A stretch of DNA of 64,000 nucleotides from Vibrio bathopelagicus (lineage in GTDB: Bacteria; Pseudomonadota; Gammaproteobacteria; Enterobacterales; Vibrionaceae), in contig NZ_CP062500.1 in the NCBI RefSeq assembly GCF_014879975.1, positions 1,054,001-1,118,000 of the forward strand, read 5' to 3'. Positions 9,116 through 18,394 of this stretch are shown piece by piece. The notes below the pieces were generated by a model. The model was given only the letters and a program-made list of their open reading frames with translations. It made no database searches and had not been told where the DNA came from. Every line of letters starts with the position of its first letter. Positions within the stretch are counted from its first letter, which is position 1. Made by a program: the position numbers and the translations under genes.

Positions 9116-9168
9116 AAATATTGCTGTGTTTACAATCAAAAGACAAACAATCGCAGTCAGCAATATTT
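9116..9168. repeat. Inverted repeat, 11-bp arms
   Basis: AAATATTGCTG at 9116-9126 is the exact reverse complement of CAGCAATATTT at 9158-9168, with a 31-base loop. It lies between the convergent exporter and solute-binding protein genes and may act as a weak transcript barrier. Confidence 0.6.
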
Positions 9169-9181
9169 GAAAGGTATTATG

Positions 9182-9943
9182 TTATTCATAAATACTGTAT
9201 GAAAAATACTTACTTGCGATTTTTTGATGCTGACCATTGTCGATCAAGCGTTGTATACCATCATCAATAAGATCTTTGAGTTCATTGTCTTGTTTTCGTA
9301 CCGCTACACCAATACCACGTCCGAACCACTTTTCTTCTGTAAATTTAGGACCCGTAAAGTGATAGTCTTTACCCTGATCAGTTTCAAGAAAGCCCGCATT
9401 GAGCCCCATCGAGCCGCCAAATACGGTATCAAGACGGCCGTTGAGTAAATCAGTAAAAGCTTCATCGAATGAGCCGTAACGTTTAATGTCTACATCAGGG
9501 TAGATCTCAGAAAGGTATTTATCGCCAATAGTTGCTCGCTGAACCCCGATAGTTAGGTCATTCAAGCTGTCGTCGCCCATATTGATCTCTCGATCTTTCT
9601 TCATGACAAAACGAGCAGGAACTTTGGCGTAAGGGATAGTGAAGTTAACTTTCTTTTCACGTTCTTCGGTAATTGTCATCGCCGCTATTATCGCATCGTT
9701 CTTTCGGCTTAGAAGTGATGGGATAATACCGTCCCAATCTGTTTTTGAGATGATGCATTTCACCTTTAGCTCGATACACAGTGCGTTGGCCAAATCGACT
9801 TCAAATCCCTCTAATTCACCGTCCTGCGTTGTCCAACTGAATGGAGGGTAAGCCCCTTCAACAGTAAATCGAATTTGCTTCCAATCTTTTGCGTATGTGA
9901 ATACAGAGAAAACACTGACGAATGCAACAAGTATCCATTTCAT
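9182..9943 (-). CDS. Polar amino-acid-type periplasmic solute-binding protein
   Basis: A 253-residue family 3 solute-binding protein with a signal peptide (about residues 1-18, ending TYA). It has the typical N-lobe start FTVEGAYPPFSW, the EGFEVDLANALC motif, and the inter-lobe region IIAAMTITEEREKKVNFTIPY. These proteins capture basic or polar amino acids for ABC importers. No permease or ATPase gene is adjacent, so it is an orphan. It may feed a distant transporter or act in sensing. Confidence 0.85.
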   Translation of the reverse strand: MKWILVAFVSVFSVFTYAKDWKQIRFTVEGAYPPFSWTTQDGELEGFEVDLANALCIELKVKCIISKTDWDGIIPSLLSRKNDAIIAAMTITEEREKKVNFTIPYAKVPARFVMKKDREINMGDDSLNDLTIGVQRATIGDKYLSEIYPDVDIKRYGSFDEAFTDLLNGRLDTVFGGSMGLNAGFLETDQGKDYHFTGPKFTEEKWFGRGIGVAVRKQDNELKDLIDDGIQRLIDNGQHQKIASKYFSYSIYE

Positions 9944-10118
9944 TTGTTATTTCCTTATAGTAATAATGGATACTGATAATTAACCACTTGTTAACATTTA
10001 TCAACGCGAATACATATTGATGTGAGCAAAGGCATGCATGGTAATCAGTTTGTTTTAGCTTTATTCCTAGAGGTGGCTTTTGTGCATCACATTGAGTTGA
10101 GTTGAATTAATTAACTTA

Positions 10119-10457
10119 TCAATTAGCAGGCAGCACCACTGCCGATGCTTCTTCCTCGGACTCCTCTTTGTCTTCTACTTGCTCGGCAACCCAATCAATG
10201 GTCTTTGTCAGGTAAAGTTTGTTGGTTTCTGTATCACACCAACGCTTTGATAATCCTCTACGATTAAACTCACTGCCAATCGCCGCAAGTGTTTGGTTAC
10301 TTGAGCGTCCGTAATACAAGGTGTCACACAGTTCTAGGTTAGACATAGATTGTGGATACGTATTAACTGAAGAGGCGTTCATGCTGAGAGCTTTGGATTG
10401 ATTGTGTGTGCATCCGGTTAGGCTCAAGAAAAAGAACAGGATTAAGGTTTTTTTCAT
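10119..10457 (-). CDS. Small lipoprotein, function unknown
   Basis: A 112-residue protein with a short signal and lipobox LTGC (cysteine at 16). The mature part is hydrophilic, with two cysteines and an acidic stretch (EDKEESEEEAS) near the C-terminus. No family is recognised. It stands alone. Confidence 0.6.
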   Translation of the reverse strand: MKKTLILFFFLSLTGCTHNQSKALSMNASSVNTYPQSMSNLELCDTLYYGRSSNQTLAAIGSEFNRRGLSKRWCDTETNKLYLTKTIDWVAEQVEDKEESEEEASAVVLPAN

Positions 10458-10704
10458 GATGTCTCTGGTCTATTGCCGATGGTTTTCAGAGATTATTGGC
10501 ATGATTCAGCTACTGATTTGTCAATTTCCCGCTAACTGCTTACATAGCAAGATCTTCATCCAAGTCAAAACCGTATTATCGGTCGCTTTAAGCCAATGAC
10601 TAAAACGGTATTAAAGATCAAAAGCGCAATTTTGTACAAAAGCTAAAAGAGCCTATAGAGTAGACTGATAAGTCGCTCGATAATTAACAGGCTTGGGAAT
10701 TGTT

Positions 10705-11538
10705 ATGGAGAACAAGAAGCGCTCTAAAGAAAAGGCCGAATATAAGATCACAGAAGAGCTCGGTGGCCTTGAAATCTTGAATGCTGAATACGAAAAGCAG
10801 AACTTCTCACGTCATAGCCATGAGGGCTACACGCTTGGTGTTATTGAGCAGGGAGCTCAGCGCTTCTATAGAACGGGCGGGCATCATATCGCACCTCAAG
10901 ATGCCATTATTCTGGTGAACGCCGACGAGGTTCATAGTGGCCATTCTGCGACTGAAGGTGGTTGGGCGTATCGTGCAATGTATCCATTGCCAGAGCAACT
11001 TGCCAAAATCACTCAAGAGCTTAACTTACCTAATTACGGCGCGCCTTACTTCCTAAGAGCGGTTGTTGAAGACCCTGAACTCGCTAACCAATTAAGGCTA
11101 GTGTTCAATGCGATTGATGAATCGGATAATCGCTTGTTACGTGAAACCTTGATGTACGGGATGTTGGTTAAGCTGATTAGCCGACATGGAAAATCGCCGC
11201 TTAATCCTCAACTCGATGGAAGAACTCAGCGTCAGCTTGTTCTGGTTAAGGAGTTTTTAGATGACTTTCCACAAGCCGATGTGTCCCTGGAGGAGCTATC
11301 TAAGCTAGCGGCTTTGAGCCCGTTTCATTTAGTGCGCTCCTTTCAAAAAGAGTTTGGTCTTCCGCCTCATGCGTATCAGATCCAATCTCGGTTAAGGCTT
11401 TCGCGTAAGTTATTGAAGCAAGGGCATACCATTTCAGATACTGCTCAAGAGTGTGGCTTTCACGATCAAAGCCATTTCCATCGACACTTTAAGAAAGCCA
11501 ATGGCTACACGCCGGGGCAATACATCAAAATGCTCTAA
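10705..11538 (+). CDS. AraC-family regulator with cupin sensor
   Basis: A 277-residue regulator. The N-terminal AraC cupin domain carries SRHSHEGYTLGVIEQG, and two C-terminal helix-turn-helix motifs follow (about residues 185-275) ending with the HDQSHFHRHFKKANGYTPGQY signature. It sits about 100 bp upstream of azlCD in the same direction, so it probably controls that amino-acid exporter pair, as is common for AraC-azlCD sets. ATG 10705 is preferred over an in-frame TTG at 10693. Confidence 0.85.
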   Translation: MENKKRSKEKAEYKITEELGGLEILNAEYEKQNFSRHSHEGYTLGVIEQGAQRFYRTGGHHIAPQDAIILVNADEVHSGHSATEGGWAYRAMYPLPEQLAKITQELNLPNYGAPYFLRAVVEDPELANQLRLVFNAIDESDNRLLRETLMYGMLVKLISRHGKSPLNPQLDGRTQRQLVLVKEFLDDFPQADVSLEELSKLAALSPFHLVRSFQKEFGLPPHAYQIQSRLRLSRKLLKQGHTISDTAQECGFHDQSHFHRHFKKANGYTPGQYIKML

Positions 11539-11642
11539 ATTGGACAGATTGATTTAGCCGCGAAATCGAGCAAGTTTGTACAATCGAACCGACTCAACTC
11601 TTCTTACATTGAATAGCTAATGTGAAGACAGCATAGAATTAT

Positions 11643-12371
11643 ATGGATAGTGGAAAAATGGATAGACGAACACAGTTATGGAAGGGCGTTTTAGCGGGAA
11701 TGCCTTTGAGTATTGCAGTTATCCCTTGGGGAATTCTAGCAGGATCATATGCGATAGATGCCGGATTGAATCAACTTCAAGCGCAGGCAATGTCGGCTAT
11801 TTTGTTTGCTGGCTCAGCTCAACTTGTCGCTGCGGGTATGTTCAAAGCGGGTATTGGTTTAGGCACCATGCTATTGACTACACTGTTCATCACCTCAAGG
11901 CACTTTTTATATAGCGTATCGATGCGCGACAAAATCAGTCACCTTCCAGCTCGCTGGCGTTTACTGCTTGGTTTTTGGCTCACCGACGAACTTTTTGCGA
12001 TTTGCAGTGGGCAATCTCAGCAAGAGTTTAATCGTTGGTATGCGGCGGGTGTGGGCGGCGGTTTTTATCTGGTTTGGAATATCGCGAGCTTTGTTGGCAT
12101 TGTCGCAGGAAGCCAAATTCCGTCATTGAATGAAATTGGCCTTGATTTCGCGGTAGCAGCGACCTTTATTGCGTTAGTTTTCCCACTAATCAGAACATTA
12201 CCTGTTGTCGTGTGTGTGGTGGTTTCACTCGTTACCTCGGTCGCGATGTCGGTTAACAATATTGACGGTGGGCTAATGATTGCGGCGATTGCTGGCATGT
12301 TAGCGGGCTTTTTCAGCGAGTCGTTTCAAGAGCGAAACAATGGTAATAAGCCAATCGTGGAGGGGAAGTAG
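11643..12371 (+). CDS. azlC: AzlC-type branched-chain amino-acid exporter, large subunit
   Basis: A 242-residue membrane protein with the AzlC signature (PWGILAGSYAIDAGLN, then FAGSAQLVAAGM) and a later RHFLYSVSMRD motif. With AzlD it forms an inner-membrane exporter of branched-chain or similar amino acids. An alternative ATG lies five codons downstream. azlD begins 2 bases after its stop, so the two are translationally coupled. Confidence 0.9.
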   Translation: MDSGKMDRRTQLWKGVLAGMPLSIAVIPWGILAGSYAIDAGLNQLQAQAMSAILFAGSAQLVAAGMFKAGIGLGTMLLTTLFITSRHFLYSVSMRDKISHLPARWRLLLGFWLTDELFAICSGQSQQEFNRWYAAGVGGGFYLVWNIASFVGIVAGSQIPSLNEIGLDFAVAATFIALVFPLIRTLPVVVCVVVSLVTSVAMSVNNIDGGLMIAAIAGMLAGFFSESFQERNNGNKPIVEGK

Positions 12372-12373
12372 AG

Positions 12374-12703
12374 ATGATTTGGTTAACGATATTACTCATG
12401 ACAGCGATTGTGTTCTTTAGTCGGTATCTGTTTCTAGAACCTGCAATCCCACTTCGCTTAAATCAAACTGCGCGACGTCTGTTACGTTATTCAAGCCCAG
12501 CGGTGCTAACTGCGATTTGGGGGCCGATTGTTTTTTCACCAGAGCAAACATTTTGGCCAAGTATCGAAAACCCATATTTGATAGGCGCTCTTGTGACCGG
12601 ATTGTTGATATGGAAAACAGGCAATGTGTTGCTAACGATCGGCGTCAGCATGGCGGTGTTTTTGTTCTATAACCTTGTCGCGGTTGATTTCCTTTTCTCT
12701 TGA
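12374..12703 (+). CDS. azlD: AzlD-family small exporter subunit
   Basis: A 109-residue, four-helix membrane protein of the AzlD family, with motif RLLRYSSPAVLTAIWGPIVF. It is the small partner of AzlC. Spacing to azlC is 2 bases, with a GAGGGGAAG ribosome site inside the azlC end. Confidence 0.9.
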   Translation: MIWLTILLMTAIVFFSRYLFLEPAIPLRLNQTARRLLRYSSPAVLTAIWGPIVFSPEQTFWPSIENPYLIGALVTGLLIWKTGNVLLTIGVSMAVFLFYNLVAVDFLFS

Positions 12704-12753
12704 TTTCTATTATTGATTTTATGTTTTACCCATAATTTAAGAGCTATATAAAT

Positions 12754-13059
12754 ATGATTACTTGTTATGTTCGATATGTGATTGATCCTAAGAAGATAAA
12801 GGACTTCGAGACCTACGCAAAAATGTGGATTCCTTTGGTCGCTAAATTTGGCGGTCAACACAATGGTTACTTCTTGCCATCAGAGGGCGCGAATAATATC
12901 GCGTTGGCACTATTCTCTTTTGATAGCTTGGCGGCTTATGAAGAGTACCGTAATCAGTCGCTAAACGATCCTGAGTGTATCAAAGCCTTCGAATTTGCTG
13001 ATGAGGTCGATTGTATTGTTAGCTATGAGCGTAGCTTCTTTAGACCTGTTTTTGACTGA
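12754..13059 (+). CDS. NIPSNAP-family protein
   Basis: A 101-residue protein covering one NIPSNAP domain (ferredoxin-like dimeric alpha-beta barrel fold). It starts MITCYVRYVIDPKKIKDFETYAKMWIPLV and includes GGQHNGYFLPSEGANNIALALFSF. Biochemical role is unknown. It lies 50 bp after azlD and may be the last gene of that transcript. Confidence 0.8.
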   Translation: MITCYVRYVIDPKKIKDFETYAKMWIPLVAKFGGQHNGYFLPSEGANNIALALFSFDSLAAYEEYRNQSLNDPECIKAFEFADEVDCIVSYERSFFRPVFD

Positions 13060-13140
13060 TTGGCCTTGCAACGTATGGCATGGTGACTTCTAATGTATTG
13101 ATTCACTATTTGTGTATTTAGGTTTTGGTAAGGAGTTAAT

Positions 13141-13932
13141 TTGGCTAAGAAGTATTATGTGGTTTGGAAAGGTCGTACACCGGGTATTTTTACTACTTGG
13201 AATGAGTGTAAGTCGCAAGTTGATGGTTTTGCTGGTGCGAGATATAAATCGTTTCCAACATTAGGCGAAGCAGAGTCTGCTTTCGGCGGTAAAGCATCTT
13301 CTGCGTCTCGTTCTGCTTCAACATCTGGATTTTCATCGACCAAGCCAAGTGCTGCGGGTAAGCCTAAGAAAGCGAAAGTCCCGCCTCTTTCTGAGCAGCA
13401 AATCGCTGAAATGCCTTTCGATATCAAGATATACACTGATGGCGCTTGTGAGCCGAACCCTGGTGAAGCAGGAACAGGCTTAGCGGTCTACTTGAATAAC
13501 GAGTTAACCGAGTTGTGGTATGGCTTATATCAGCAGGTTGGTACTAATAATACGGCAGAGCTGCATGGCTTGAAGCAAGCGTTTATTTTGGCTAAAGAAA
13601 AGCTGAAAGCTGGCTTATCTGTCGCGATTTATTGCGATTCTAAGTACTCGATTGACTGCATTACCAAATGGGCTACAGGTTGGGAGAAAAAAGGCTGGAC
13701 GAAGTCGGGTGGTGAGATAAAAAACCTCGACATCATTAAGCCTGCGTATGCGCTTTACCAAGAGTTGGCTTCTCAAATTACCATTTACCACGTTAATGGC
13801 CACGTTGGTATTGAAGGTAACGAGCTTGCCGACCGAATGTCTATTGTGGCGATTGCTTCTAAAGAGCAAGACTTGAGTCGATATACTGAAACTGACGATC
13901 TAACTGAGATCTTAGCTTTGCGAGCGGGTTAA
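13141..13932 (+). CDS. Ribonuclease H with N-terminal viroplasmin-type domain
   Basis: A 263-residue RNase H family protein. Residues about 3-48 form the caulimovirus VI/viroplasmin-type RNA:DNA hybrid-binding domain (YYVVWKGRTPGIFTTWNEC). A Ser/Ala-rich linker follows, then an RNase HI domain with the four carboxylates (YTDGACEPNPGEAG; NNTAELHG; YCDSKYSID; HVGIEGNELADR). It cleaves RNA in RNA:DNA hybrids. The start is a TTG with a strong AAGGAG ribosome site 7 bases before it; no better ATG exists before the first domain. Confidence 0.9.
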   Translation: MAKKYYVVWKGRTPGIFTTWNECKSQVDGFAGARYKSFPTLGEAESAFGGKASSASRSASTSGFSSTKPSAAGKPKKAKVPPLSEQQIAEMPFDIKIYTDGACEPNPGEAGTGLAVYLNNELTELWYGLYQQVGTNNTAELHGLKQAFILAKEKLKAGLSVAIYCDSKYSIDCITKWATGWEKKGWTKSGGEIKNLDIIKPAYALYQELASQITIYHVNGHVGIEGNELADRMSIVAIASKEQDLSRYTETDDLTEILALRAG

Positions 13933-13962
13933 GAAAGGTTGATAGTTAGAACATGACTATCG

Positions 13963-13993
13963 AAGCGTTACAGTGTGCATCAATGTAACGCTT
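13963..13993. terminator. Bidirectional terminator
   Basis: Stem AAGCGTTACA / TGTAACGCTT between the convergent RNase H and glycosyltransferase genes; short T run on the plus side. Confidence 0.7.
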
Positions 13994-14032
13994 TGTTCCT
14001 GCCTCCTTTTATGAGGCTTATTTCTCAGGGTG

Positions 14033-15178
14033 TTAAGCTGGGTTTTCTATCCAGTGAGACAGTTGTTGAGCTTGCTTCAACGAATTAAAACTTTGCTCCA
14101 CTCTTGTTCTTGCTCTCATTCCCATCTCTGTTTTGTCATTGCTGCTCAATTGCGCAAAATGCTCAATTGCTTCCCTTAATTCTTCAACGTTTTTTTCGCG
14201 AACCACAAATCCTGTTTCTGGTGAGACGATTTCTTTGCACCCCATTATATTGGTCGTAATGACAGGCGTTCCAACAGCCATCGCCTCTTTCAAAACCAAT
14301 GGTCCTGTATCTACACATCCGGTTTCGGAAAAACAGAATGGCGCGATCAAGCTATCGTAATTCGGTAGATTCTCTTTCACCCATTCATGGGGCTTAGCTC
14401 CTAAAAAGGTTACGTTTCGAGTGAGCCCTTGTTGTTCTACCTGAGCTTTTAGTTGTTGTTCTAAATCACCAGTGCCGACGATATCAAGGTGAATGTCGAG
14501 AGGTTGGGCTATCGGTGCTAGTGCATCAATAAGATGGTGGATACCTTTTTGTTCAACTAAGCGGCCAAGAAAAACGAAGCGAAGTTGTTTAGCTTCGGTT
14601 TTTGGGTGCAGTTGAAATTGTTTAATATTTACTCCACAGTGCAGGAGCTTAACGTTGCCTTTCGCCATGCTGTTAAAGTCGGTTAGCATGTCTTTACATA
14701 CAGCGACCACAAAATCGCTCGATGAAATTTTCTGTTCAATATCATAAGCGAATTCGTAAACATCGTGACCGTGGGCAACGAACGAGCAGGTGATGTTCAA
14801 CAGTTTTGCAGCGACAATCGCGTGAGCAGCGGTGTGTTGGCAGAAGTGAGCGTGAACGTGGTTTATGTCTTTTTCGGCAAGCTGTAGTGCCAATTTGAAT
14901 CCATAAGCGAACAATGACTTTTTAGGCATACTGGTCTGTTTTGATACAAATGATATCGCCTTGATAAAGCCGAACCAGTTTATGTTTACTATCTCACCAA
15001 CTCGAATATCTCGCCCGATTTTCACAATATCATAGTCAAATGATTTTTCGCTCTCTTCTATTTCAAATGTCATCACGCAAACATCGTGTCCACAAGATTT
15101 CACGGAGGCGACTTCTGTTTGAATGAAGGTCTCACTGAGTACCGGGTAAGTTGGCGCCACAAATGCTACTTTCTTCAT
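14033..15178 (-). CDS. Family 4 glycosyltransferase
   Basis: A 381-residue GT-B glycosyltransferase. The N-terminal half begins KVAFVAPTYPVLSETFIQTEV, a typical GT4 opening, and has HVHAHFCQHTAAHA. The C-terminal GT1 domain includes FLGRLVEQKG and the donor-binding EX7E region KEAMAVGTPVITTN. It probably adds a sugar to a surface polysaccharide precursor on the cytoplasmic side. It diverges from the GT2 and flippase genes, which make up a small polysaccharide group; no wzy, wzz or nucleotide-sugar genes are adjacent. Confidence 0.87.
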   Translation of the reverse strand: MKKVAFVAPTYPVLSETFIQTEVASVKSCGHDVCVMTFEIEESEKSFDYDIVKIGRDIRVGEIVNINWFGFIKAISFVSKQTSMPKKSLFAYGFKLALQLAEKDINHVHAHFCQHTAAHAIVAAKLLNITCSFVAHGHDVYEFAYDIEQKISSSDFVVAVCKDMLTDFNSMAKGNVKLLHCGVNIKQFQLHPKTEAKQLRFVFLGRLVEQKGIHHLIDALAPIAQPLDIHLDIVGTGDLEQQLKAQVEQQGLTRNVTFLGAKPHEWVKENLPNYDSLIAPFCFSETGCVDTGPLVLKEAMAVGTPVITTNIMGCKEIVSPETGFVVREKNVEELREAIEHFAQLSSNDKTEMGMRARTRVEQSFNSLKQAQQLSHWIENPA

Positions 15179-15493
15179 TCTTTACTCCTCAAATCCATGT
15201 GATTAAAGCTATTAAGCCAAGCTAATAACCAATAAAGCAAGATACGAACCAAGATCAAACCGTAGCTTTTGAGGGCCTTTCTATTGTTTTCCGAAGGTTA
15301 GCCCCAAGAAGTTGCCCATTTTCTCAAATTGATAATCAAATTGGAGTGGTAGGCTTTTCGACCAGCTATGTTTTTTCGTCATTTTGGGAATAGGCGCGTA
15401 GGCGACTGATCTAGAAGTAATTTCATTGCAATACACTCTCGGCATAGAACATGCAACGTCAGCCATATAACGTATAAATCTGAGGGCGTCATT
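15179..15493. other. Divergent intergenic region with a doubtful small ORF
   Basis: This 315-bp gap separates the divergent GT4 and GT2 genes and must hold both promoters. On the minus strand an open frame of 61 codons (15281-15466, starting MADVACSMPR and ending LGLTFGKQ) has protein-like composition. It matches no family I know and may be the tail of a decayed gene. Confidence 0.25.
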
Positions 15494-16420
15494 ATGGCTA
15501 AAGTAAGTGTTGTTATTCCTACCTATAATTGTTTGGATTACCTGCCTAAGGCAATTGGCAGTGTACTTAAGCAGACTCATCAAGACGTTGAGTTAATTAT
15601 CATTGACGATAATAGTAATGATGGGACGTCGACTTATCTCTCGTCGATACATGATGAGCGCATCATTAAATTATCAACTCTGGGTGTGGGTGCGCCTCAA
15701 GCGAGAAACCTTGGTATAGAAAAAGCGACGGGGGAATATATCGCTTTTTTAGATGCTGATGACTTTTGGTTCCCCGAAAAGCTCGAACGCCAACTCGAAT
15801 TTCACCAAAGATATCCAGACCTCGCGATGAGCTTTACTAACTACGAACATCTTACTGAAGAGTACCAAGTGATTGTCGACTGTTTTAGTTATTGGTCGCA
15901 GTTTCAAGGCCAAGACGAGTTATTCGTTAATATTGAGAATCCACTAGAGTTCATTATTGAAAATAACGTTATTGGCACCTCAACCGTCATGGTGAAAGCC
16001 GATGTGTTTTCTCAAACAGACAGCTTCAATGCCGATATTAAGTATGCGGAAGACTGGGAGCTGTGGCTTCGAATGAGTGAGAACCACCAGATTGGCGTAT
16101 TGAACTCGGTGCAAGTTGGCTATTTAATGAGAGCAAGTTCTGTCACTCAAACTGAAAGTCTCAAATTGAGAAATTTACAGTCTATAGAAACTATTCTTCA
16201 GCGTTACCAAAATGACCCTCAACGATGGAACCTGCCAGCGTCTAGCTTCAAGATAGCAAAGGCGAGAATATTAGAGGGCTACGCTGACTATTACCGAGGT
16301 TTACAGAAAAACCGCTTGGCCATCTCTTATAGCATCCGCTCGTTGGCGTTGGTTCCGCAAAAACGAACCTTACGACATCTTCTAGGAGACTGTAAGAGCT
16401 TCCTAACTCCGGCATGGTAG
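15494..16420 (+). CDS. Family 2 glycosyltransferase
   Basis: A 308-residue GT-A glycosyltransferase. The nucleotide-binding opening is VSVVIPTYNCLDYLPKAI, with DDNSNDGT, the acceptor-side FLDADDFW (DXD) and a later AEDWELWLRM (ED motif). The C-terminal 80 residues are variable. It ends 7 bases before the GTG of the flippase gene, so the two form an operon for surface glycan assembly. Confidence 0.9.
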   Translation: MAKVSVVIPTYNCLDYLPKAIGSVLKQTHQDVELIIIDDNSNDGTSTYLSSIHDERIIKLSTLGVGAPQARNLGIEKATGEYIAFLDADDFWFPEKLERQLEFHQRYPDLAMSFTNYEHLTEEYQVIVDCFSYWSQFQGQDELFVNIENPLEFIIENNVIGTSTVMVKADVFSQTDSFNADIKYAEDWELWLRMSENHQIGVLNSVQVGYLMRASSVTQTESLKLRNLQSIETILQRYQNDPQRWNLPASSFKIAKARILEGYADYYRGLQKNRLAISYSIRSLALVPQKRTLRHLLGDCKSFLTPAW

Positions 16421-16427
16421 GGAATCG

Positions 16428-17873
16428 GTGACTCCTATGGGCTCATTAAAACAGTCTGCTTATTACGCTATTGGCATCTTGATGATGAAAGGGATCTCAC
16501 TCGTGATGATCCCCTATATCACTCATAAGATGACGTTGGCAGAATACGGTTCTTTAGAGGCCATTGTCTTGTTGGCCGATATCGGGACGATATTATTTAG
16601 CTTCGGTATTGTTGAAGCAATGTACCGATATGTGGGCGTCGCTGAGGGTGAAGAAAAGAGAAAGCTTGTCTCGAACTGTTTTACCTTGAGTGTCTTAGTC
16701 TGTGTGTTAGGAGGCGTCTTAATTGTTTTTAGTATGCCTCTGTTACTGCTGATGTTGCCAGTCGAGTTCCAACCTTATCAGATCATTCTTCTACTTATTC
16801 CTACGATGCTCGATGGGGCAATATCCATCCCGCTTACTTTGATGCGAATGAATGCAATGGCGAAGCGATTTTGCCAACTCAATGTGTTGAAAGCCGGTGT
16901 TCAGGCGATTATGACATTTGTTCTGCTTGAAGCCGGTTATGGCATTGATGGTGTACTAGTTTCTGCCGCAGCTTCTAGTGTGTTATTGATGGTTTGTCTG
17001 GTGCGTTATCAATGGCAGCAGATGGGCAATCTAGGTTGTTTCCAGTACTCAGCAAAGATCTTGAAATTTGGCCTGCCAACGCTGGTCGGTGGTGCATCCA
17101 TTTATATGATCACCGGGTTAGATCGCTGGGTGATGGCAAGCTTTGTTGGGGTAGAGGAGTTGGCCGTTTATGCGGTTAGTGGTAAGTTTGCGTTGATTCT
17201 AGGCTTACTGTTACAACCTTACGCGCTTTGGTGGTTTCCGAATCGAGTCGCCATGCTTCAGCAACCCGGCGGTAGCAAAATGTGTGCAGACAGGGCCTTA
17301 ATCGGAGTTAATCTAGCCATAGTGTTAGGAGGCTTGATGATCTTAACTGTCCCAGGCTTCATTTCTCTTATCTTACCAAGCAGCTATCATCAGGCTGGGG
17401 TTATAGTTGTCGCACTGCTGGCCATCGCTGTTATTAAAAGTGCGGGCGACTACCTCAACTTAGGCTGTTTCAGTGGTGACTCAAGTCAATCACAGATGTG
17501 GATCCAAGGTGGTTGTGCGGTATTGGCGGCAATCGGTTATTTTACCATTACCCCAACTTACGGTGTGTGGGGCGTCATTGCTGTTCTGTGTGCGATTTAT
17601 ATCTTGAGGCTACTGCTTCTGTATTTTGTAAGCCAATCGATGGAGTGTTTGCCTTATGACCACCGCAGATGGATAACAGCAATCAGTATTGCCATTGTCG
17701 CTATTGTTTGTGACCGTGTTCTTGGATTGATCCTGGTTGATGTCCATGAGTTTGTTTTAGGGGCCGTCGTCGCGTTGATCACGCTGGTGGCTTTTGTGAA
17801 ATATTCGGTGATCGTTGTCCCTCAGGCTCTGCTTGATAAGTTCATACCGGAAAAACAGTCGCACGCAAACTGA
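16428..17873 (+). CDS. Wzx-like polysaccharide flippase (MATE/MOP superfamily)
   Basis: A 481-residue membrane protein with about 12-14 predicted helices, starting LKQSAYYAIGILMMKGISLVMIPYITHKMT. This is characteristic of oligosaccharide flippases that move lipid-linked sugars across the inner membrane. The start could be GTG 16428 or ATG 16437 (MGSLKQS); the second gives the more typical N-terminus. Last gene of the small glycan operon. Confidence 0.87.
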   Translation: MTPMGSLKQSAYYAIGILMMKGISLVMIPYITHKMTLAEYGSLEAIVLLADIGTILFSFGIVEAMYRYVGVAEGEEKRKLVSNCFTLSVLVCVLGGVLIVFSMPLLLLMLPVEFQPYQIILLLIPTMLDGAISIPLTLMRMNAMAKRFCQLNVLKAGVQAIMTFVLLEAGYGIDGVLVSAAASSVLLMVCLVRYQWQQMGNLGCFQYSAKILKFGLPTLVGGASIYMITGLDRWVMASFVGVEELAVYAVSGKFALILGLLLQPYALWWFPNRVAMLQQPGGSKMCADRALIGVNLAIVLGGLMILTVPGFISLILPSSYHQAGVIVVALLAIAVIKSAGDYLNLGCFSGDSSQSQMWIQGGCAVLAAIGYFTITPTYGVWGVIAVLCAIYILRLLLLYFVSQSMECLPYDHRRWITAISIAIVAIVCDRVLGLILVDVHEFVLGAVVALITLVAFVKYSVIVVPQALLDKFIPEKQSHAN

Positions 17874-17947
17874 ATAAAACACTGCTCATAATTAACTAGA
17901 GTAGATAGTATTTATAAATTCAATGAATGCTAACTATGGAAAGATAT

Positions 17948-18265
17948 ATGAATAAGTGGATTGTACTCTCAGCGTTTTGATCAACTCTATCGCATGCTTC
18001 TGCTGAGCTTGCCAGCCAAGATTTATTGTCTAACCATTTTGATGCGTCAGAGTTCTCATCTATGGAAACGCAGCATAGCGTTTGTACCAGCCTTGTCTGT
18101 AATTCAATATCCGAGCCACAGTTAGTTCCTGCTGCGGGGGATTTTCCTGAACGCGAATCTAACCCAACGATAGATACGATAGCTAGTGCGATCTACTTCG
18201 TGGGAGAGGTAGGCATTGCTGAAAATCTATCGACTCCGGAATATGAGAAATTTTTTGAGAACTAG
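17948..18265 (+). pseudogene. Secreted protein gene with in-frame TGA in the signal peptide
   Basis: From ATG 17948 (GGAAAG ribosome site 5 bases upstream) the frame reads MNKWIVLSAF, then TGA at 17978-17980, then STLSHASAELASQDLL and on to a TAG at 18265. If the TGA were a sense codon, the product would be about 105 residues with a normal signal peptide cleaved after SHASA. The mature part is acidic with two cysteines (VCTSLVC) and no known domain. The simplest reading is a single nonsense mutation. Translation restarting at TTG 18026 would make a protein without a signal. Confidence 0.6.
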
Positions 18266-18394
18266 CTGAAAGGTTACATTTACCGAGAGGCACTTCTTTT
18301 TAGTCCTATTACAAAGTACATAAAATGCTGTTATAAAAGGTTCTATCGCATTTAATGATTCGATTACCTGATACATGACGACTAGGACATCCCG

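Noticed and set aside
17978..17980. Selenocysteine reading of the TGA in the signal peptide
   Set aside because: No reason for Sec in a signal peptide and no clear SECIS-like hairpin immediately downstream; nonsense mutation is simpler.
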